A DNA stretch of 64,000 nt from Streptomyces goshikiensis (lineage in GTDB: Bacteria > Actinomycetota > Actinomycetes > Streptomycetales > Streptomycetaceae). How positions within the stretch are numbered: position 1 is the stretch's first letter; the number at the start of each line of letters is the position of its first letter. Of this stretch, positions 59,830 through 64,000 are shown in pieces. Location: contig NZ_BMVE01000004.1 of NCBI RefSeq assembly GCF_014650555.1, forward strand, positions 496,001 to 560,000. Reading direction: 5' to 3'. The translations under genes were made by a program, and so were the position numbers. The notes beneath the pieces were generated by a model. The model saw only the letters and a list, made by a program, of their open reading frames with translations, did no database searches and was not told where the DNA came from.

Positions 59830-59868
59830 GGGGGTCCGCGGCGGCGCCGGTCCACGTACGGTTGACGC

Positions 59869-60987
59869 ATGACGAGCATCGGTGGTGCGGAGATGGTCGA
59901 CTGGAACCTCGCGGTGGCGACGGCGACCCGGCTGGTGCGGCCGGGTCCGGAGGTCAGCCGCCACGAGGCCCGGGCCGTGGTGGCGGAGCTGCGCAGGCAC
60001 GCCAAGACCTCTGAACGGCACGTGCGCGAGTACACGCGGATGGTGCCCGAGAACGCGACGGTGCAGGACACGCCCGTCCTGGTCGTCGACAGGGCCGGCT
60101 GGGTCAAGGCCAACGTGGCCGGCTTCCGGGAACTCCTGGGCCCCCTGCTCGGCAAGATGCAGGAACGCCGCGGCAGCGCCCCCGGCGGCGCCGTGCTCGG
60201 CGCGGTCGGCGGCAAGGTCACCGGCGTCGAGCTGGGCATGCTGCTCAGCTTCCTGGCCTCCCGGGTGCTCGGCCAGTACGAGACCTTCGCGCCGGCCGCC
60301 CTCGACCTGCCGGGCCCGGCCACCGGCGGGCGCCTGCTGCTCGTCGCCCCGAACATCGTGCACGTGGAGCGCGAGCTGGGCGTCGACCCGCACGACTTCC
60401 GGCTGTGGGTGTGCCTGCACGAGGAGACCCACCGCACCCAGTTCACCGCCGTGCCCTGGCTCCGGGACCACCTGGAGGGCGAGATCCAGACGTTCCTCGG
60501 CGCCACCGAGATGGACCCGATGAACGTCCTGGAGCGGCTGCGCGAGGCCGCCCAGTCCTTCGCGGGCGCCCGCCCCGCCGACGAGCACGGCGAGGACGGC
60601 CGCTCGCTGGTGGAGCTCGTGCAGACCCCCGAGCAGCGCGAGGTGCTCGGGCGGCTCACCGCCGTCATGTCCCTGCTGGAGGGGCACGCCGACTTCGTGA
60701 TGGACGGCGTCGGCCCCGGGGTGGTCGCCTCGGTCGCCGAGATCCGGGAGAAGTTCCAGCAGCGCCGGGCGAGCGGCGCGGGCCGCCTCGACGCCGCCCT
60801 GCGCAAGCTGCTCGGGCTCGACGCGAAGCTGCGGCAGTACCGGGACGGGGAGCGGTTCGTACGGGCCGTCGTCGGCGAGGTGGGGATGGACGGCTTCAAC
60901 CGGGTGTGGACCTCCCCGAACACACTGCCCACCAAGAGCGAGATCGCCAAGCCGTCGGACTGGGTGGCGCGCGTACACGGGAAGTGA
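59869..60987 (+). CDS. zinc-dependent metalloprotease-like protein (DUF2342 family)
   Basis: This is a 372-residue protein. WVCLHEETHRTQFTAVPWL contains HExxH. MSLLEGHADFVMDGVG supplies a further conserved Glu/His, a zincin-like arrangement. The family is described in actinobacteria as associated with coenzyme F420 biosynthesis by phylogenetic profile; direct proof of protease activity is lacking. The ATG at 59869 is only 39 bases after dacB and lacks a ribosome site, so it may be leaderless or coupled. It is followed by tilS. Confidence 0.9.
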   Translation: MTSIGGAEMVDWNLAVATATRLVRPGPEVSRHEARAVVAELRRHAKTSERHVREYTRMVPENATVQDTPVLVVDRAGWVKANVAGFRELLGPLLGKMQERRGSAPGGAVLGAVGGKVTGVELGMLLSFLASRVLGQYETFAPAALDLPGPATGGRLLLVAPNIVHVERELGVDPHDFRLWVCLHEETHRTQFTAVPWLRDHLEGEIQTFLGATEMDPMNVLERLREAAQSFAGARPADEHGEDGRSLVELVQTPEQREVLGRLTAVMSLLEGHADFVMDGVGPGVVASVAEIREKFQQRRASGAGRLDAALRKLLGLDAKLRQYRDGERFVRAVVGEVGMDGFNRVWTSPNTLPTKSEIAKPSDWVARVHGK

Positions 60988-61273
60988 GGCGACCGAGAGC
61001 GGCCCGCGAGGCGTAAACGTGTCCCTCTGGGGGAAGCAGCGTCACCCTTCCGAGGGACCGTGGGGCGTGGAAGGGCGTGCGATGCTCGGGGAACGGCTCG
61101 GCTCTGTCACCATCGACGCACTCTGAGTGACAACCCTCTCCCCGCGGGCGGCCCCCGCGGGGACGGCCGGGCGGGCAGCACGGCACCACGGCGGCCCGCC
61201 CGCCGAGCACGCACCACCCACCGCACACCCCGAAGCCTCCGAGGCATCCGAACTCCACCGAAGGGCACCGGAC

Positions 61274-62305
61274 ATGGGTCCCCATCCTGCGGTCGCGGCG
61301 ATACGCCTGGCGGTCCGCCGCGTACTCCACGACGTCCTGACCGACCTCACCGACAGCCGCACCCCCGGCGCCGCCGCGCCGCTCGTCCTCGTCGCCTGCT
61401 CCGGCGGCGCCGACTCCATGGCGCTCGCCTCCGCCCTCGCCTTCGAGGCCCCCAAGCTCGGCATCCGGGCCGGCGGCGTCACCGTCGACCACGGCCTCCA
61501 GCCCGGCTCGGACCTGCGCGCCGCCGAGGTCGTCACCCGCATGACCGCACTCCGCCTCGACCCGGTGGAGTCCGTCGCCGTGCGCGTCGGCCGTGAGGGC
61601 GGCCCCGAGGCCGCCGCGCGCGACGCCCGCTACGGCGCCCTCGACGAGGCCGCCGACCGGCTCGGAGCCGCCGCCGTACTGCTCGGCCACACCCGGGACG
61701 ACCAAGCCGAAACCGTCCTGCTGGGCCTCGCCCGCGGCTCCGGCATCCGCTCGCTGTCCGGCATGCCCGAGGTCTCGGCGGGCCCCGGCGGCCCCGGCCG
61801 CACCAACCGCTACCGGCGCCCCTTCCTCCAGGTCGACCGGCAGACCGCCCGCAAGGCCTGCATGGTCCAGTCCCTCCCCGTCTGGGACGACCCGCACAAC
61901 CTCGACCCCGCCTACACCCGCTCCCGGCTGCGCCACGAGGGGCTGCCCGCCCTGGAGAAGGCCCTGGGCAAAGGGGTCGTAGAGGCCCTCGCCCGCACCG
62001 CCCAGCTCTCCCGCGACGACGCCGACGCCCTGGACTCCTGGGCCGCCGACGCCGAGGCCGGCGTACGGGACGCGGACGGCCGGCTGGAGTGCGCCAAGCT
62101 GTACGCCCTGCCCCCCGCCGTGCGCCGCCGCGTGCTGCGCCGGGCCGTGGTCGCGGCGGGTTCCCCGGCCGGTTCCCTCTTCGCCCGCCACATCGAGGAA
62201 GTCGACCGCCTCATCACCGGATGGCGCGGTCAGGGCGCCATCAACCTGCCCGGCCGGGTGGAGGCCCAGCGGCAGGGTGGCAGACTTGTCATCCGGCAGG
62301 GCTGA
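61274..62305 (+). CDS. tilS: tRNA(Ile)-lysidine synthase
   Basis: This is a 343-residue PP-loop ATP pyrophosphatase. The P-loop is LVACSGGADSMALA (Ser43). GVTVDHGLQPGSDLRA, LLGHTRDDQAETVLLGLARGSG and YRRPFLQVDRQTAR are family motifs. The enzyme converts the wobble cytidine of the AUA-reading tRNA-Ile to lysidine and is essential. ATG 61274 (MGPHPAVAAIRLAVRR) has AAGGG upstream and fits relatives; the reading stays open for 49 codons upstream but is low complexity. It is followed by hpt 65 bases away, a conserved pair with ftsH. Confidence 0.94.
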   Translation: MGPHPAVAAIRLAVRRVLHDVLTDLTDSRTPGAAAPLVLVACSGGADSMALASALAFEAPKLGIRAGGVTVDHGLQPGSDLRAAEVVTRMTALRLDPVESVAVRVGREGGPEAAARDARYGALDEAADRLGAAAVLLGHTRDDQAETVLLGLARGSGIRSLSGMPEVSAGPGGPGRTNRYRRPFLQVDRQTARKACMVQSLPVWDDPHNLDPAYTRSRLRHEGLPALEKALGKGVVEALARTAQLSRDDADALDSWAADAEAGVRDADGRLECAKLYALPPAVRRRVLRRAVVAAGSPAGSLFARHIEEVDRLITGWRGQGAINLPGRVEAQRQGGRLVIRQG

Positions 62306-62370
62306 TTGGTGCTGAAACACGGCTGAGCCCTCCGGGGGCACCCCCGGAGACCCGGCCGTCGACGAAAGTG

Positions 62371-62931
62371 ATGCGGGTGGACGAGAAGGACATGGGCGAC
62401 GACCTCCAGTCGGTGCTCATCACCAAGGAAGAGATCGACGCGAAGCTGGCCGAGCTGGCCGCGAAGATCGACGCGGAGTACGCGGGCAAGGACCTGCTCA
62501 TCGTCGGCGTGCTCAAGGGCGCGGTGATGGTGATGGCGGACCTGGCGCGCGCCTTGTCCACCCCGCTCACCATGGACTGGATGGCGGTGTCCTCGTACGG
62601 CGCCGGGACCCAGTCCTCGGGCGTGGTCCGGATCCTCAAGGACCTGGACACCGACATCAAGGACAAGCACGTCCTGATCGTCGAGGACATCATCGACTCC
62701 GGTCTGACGCTGTCCTGGCTGCTGTCGAACCTGGGCTCCCGCCAGCCGGCCTCCCTGGAGGTCGTCACGCTGCTGCGCAAGCCCGACGCCGCGAAGGTCG
62801 CGATCGACGTGAAGTGGGTCGGCTTCGACATCCCCAACGAGTTCGTCGTGGGCTACGGCCTCGACTACGCGGAGAAGTACCGCAACCTGCCGTTCGTGGG
62901 CACGCTCGCCCCGCACGTGTACGGCGGCTGA
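62371..62931 (+). CDS. hpt: hypoxanthine phosphoribosyltransferase
   Basis: This 186-residue purine salvage enzyme forms IMP or GMP from hypoxanthine or guanine and PRPP. The PRPP-binding motif is HVLIVEDIIDSGLTLSWLL. SSYGAGTQSSGVVRILKDL is the flexible loop, and KWVGFDIPNEFVVGYGLDYAEKYRNLPFVG the C-terminal base-binding segment. ATG 62371 gives MRVDEKDMGDDLQ; ATG 62389 with GAGAAGG upstream is an alternative. The tilS-hpt-ftsH order is widely conserved in Gram-positive bacteria. Confidence 0.95.
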   Translation: MRVDEKDMGDDLQSVLITKEEIDAKLAELAAKIDAEYAGKDLLIVGVLKGAVMVMADLARALSTPLTMDWMAVSSYGAGTQSSGVVRILKDLDTDIKDKHVLIVEDIIDSGLTLSWLLSNLGSRQPASLEVVTLLRKPDAAKVAIDVKWVGFDIPNEFVVGYGLDYAEKYRNLPFVGTLAPHVYGG

Positions 62932-63127
62932 CACGCACCCGCGCCCTCGGGCCCCGGACGGGGAACCTGAGGGCGTCGCCCGCCGTTGAAGCATGCGAAG
63001 GCGGGTTTGTCAGCCGTCCCACGAGGCCGCGGGTGACAATTCAGGGGTACATTCCGAAGAACAGTCTTTACTCACAGCAGCATTTACCTACGGGCAGGAG
63101 GGACGGGGTGCTCAGCGCCCCGTATGG

Positions 63128-64000
63128 ATGGACGTGAAGCGATACTTCCGTGGGCCGGTCATGTGGATCGTGCTGGCCGTCCTCGCCGTGGTCGTGTTGA
63201 TGAACGTCGTCGGCTCCGGCGGCGGCTACAAGTCGGTGGAGACCAGCGAGGTCATCAAGGCGATCAACAGTGGCCAGGTGGACAGCGCCAAGCTGACCAC
63301 CGGTGACAGCCAGATGATCAAGATCGAGCTGAAGAAGGGCCAGAAGCTCGGCGACAACGACGGCACCAAGTTCCAGGCCAACTACATCGGGGACCAGGGC
63401 GTCCAGCTCGCCCAGAACCTCCAGACCAAGTACGAAGCGGGTCAGATCCCGGACGGGTACACCGTCTCGCCGGACAAGGCCAGCCCGTTCCTCAGCGTGC
63501 TGCTCTCGCTCCTGCCCTTCGTCCTCATCGTCGTGGTCTTCCTGTTCCTGATGAACCAGATGCAGGGCGGCGGCTCCCGGGTCATGAACTTCGGGAAGTC
63601 CAAGGCCAAGCTCATCACCAAGGACACCCCGAAGACGACGTTCGCCGACGTCGCGGGCTCCGACGAGGCCGTCGAGGAACTCCACGAGATCAAGGAGTTC
63701 CTCCAGGAGCCGGCGAAGTTCCAGGCCGTCGGCGCCAAGATCCCCAAGGGCGTGCTGCTCTACGGCCCGCCCGGCACCGGAAAGACCCTGCTCGCGCGTG
63801 CCGTCGCGGGCGAGGCCGGTGTGCCCTTCTACTCGATCTCCGGTTCCGACTTCGTCGAGATGTTCGTCGGTGTCGGTGCCTCGCGTGTCCGTGACCTGTT
63901 CGAACAGGCCAAGGCCAACGCGCCGGCGATCGTCTTCGTCGACGAGATCGACGCCGTCGGCCGGCACCGCGGTGCGGGTCTCGGCGGCGGTCACGACGAG
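63128..64000 (+). CDS. ftsH: ATP-dependent zinc metalloprotease FtsH, N-terminal 291 codons
   Basis: The gene runs off the right edge. The visible part has membrane span 1 (GPVMWIVLAVLAVVVLMNVVG), an extracellular domain of about 85 residues, and span 2 (LLSLLPFVLIVVVFLFLMNQM). The AAA start follows, with Walker A LYGPPGTGKTLLARA, the pore motif SGSDFVEMFVGVGASRVRDLF, and Walker B AIVFVDEIDAVGRHRG. The zinc site (HExxH) lies beyond the window. ATG 63128 gives MDVKRYFRG; a GTG two codons later is possible. The 196-base spacer after hpt should hold its promoter. Confidence 0.96.
   Translation, partial: MDVKRYFRGPVMWIVLAVLAVVVLMNVVGSGGGYKSVETSEVIKAINSGQVDSAKLTTGDSQMIKIELKKGQKLGDNDGTKFQANYIGDQGVQLAQNLQTKYEAGQIPDGYTVSPDKASPFLSVLLSLLPFVLIVVVFLFLMNQMQGGGSRVMNFGKSKAKLITKDTPKTTFADVAGSDEAVEELHEIKEFLQEPAKFQAVGAKIPKGVLLYGPPGTGKTLLARAVAGEAGVPFYSISGSDFVEMFVGVGASRVRDLFEQAKANAPAIVFVDEIDAVGRHRGAGLGGGHDE

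Noticed and set aside
1..64000. CRISPR arrays, insertion sequences, rRNA genes and classical riboswitches
   Set aside because: No regularly spaced repeats, transposase motifs or rRNA sequence were found, and no leader with a recognisable riboswitch core was seen.

Overview
The window is chromosomal DNA of a Streptomyces or very close relative. Third codon positions are almost always G or C, GTG and TTG starts are common, and many genes look leaderless with a TAGGCT-type -10 box. It carries bldG, tipA, mycothiol-type chemistry, and the actinobacterial Tad/helicase neighbourhood. The gene order at both ends (nhaA-acs-Tad-helicase-bldG-hppA-topA-tmk on the left; tipA-DedA-ThrE-ppa-dacB-tilS-hpt-ftsH on the right) is, from memory, the conserved core order of streptomycetes. 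No insertion sequence, integrase, phage block or CRISPR array was seen.

Region by region. 1-12 kb: an alpha/beta hydrolase fragment, a holin-like membrane protein, nhaA, acetyl-CoA synthetase, and a SulP transporter fused to carbonic anhydrase, all on the minus strand. These are followed by a deacetylase-like lipoprotein, a CooC-like ATPase divergent from a degenerate Fic-like protein, and a membrane-anchored HAD phosphatase. 12.4-20.5 kb: a seven-gene, tightly overlapping Tad-type secretion/pilus operon (CpaE-like, TadA, TadB, TadC, Flp-like pilin, two TadE-like proteins), convergent with its usual partner, a large DEAD/DEAH helicase. 20.5-36.5 kb: bldG and its anti-sigma partner, the H+-pumping pyrophosphatase hppA, a lipoprotein, a methyltransferase, topA, an MFS-thymidylate kinase-coiled-coil fusion, DNA polymerase III delta prime, and an exported tripeptidyl aminopeptidase-like hydrolase. 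36.6-53.5 kb: more variable content. It holds tRNA-Thr(CGT), a TetR/DHA2-exporter/Mca-like amidase module, a serine hydrolase, a GNAT, an ECF sigma factor with a membrane partner, a family A DNA polymerase, a DUF2786 protein, a TatA-like protein, a FUSC membrane protein, a WhiJ-type cluster (DUF397, HATPase, XRE/DUF5753) and an aldehyde dehydrogenase. 53.5-64 kb: DinB-like protein, tipA with its inverted-repeat promoter and internal TipAS start, DedA, ThrE, ppa, dacB, a zinc metalloprotease-like protein, tilS, hpt and the first 291 codons of ftsH.

Themes. Developmental control appears repeatedly: bldG, a TTA (bldA-dependent) codon in tadA, a second TTA codon in a small candidate ORF, and the WhiJ-type cluster. 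The strongest new pattern is a near-perfect 27-bp element, centred on the palindrome TGCACGTGCA. It sits at the same distance from -10-like boxes upstream of both the DUF397 gene and the anti-sigma-like HATPase gene, and a third core palindrome lies between them. Other items worth attention are a Fic-fold protein without its catalytic histidine, DnaA-box-like sites before the Tad operon and before tmk, a dre-like operator before acs, and a self-contained mycothiol-conjugate detoxification module. All functional calls rest on reading translated motifs; no database search was run.
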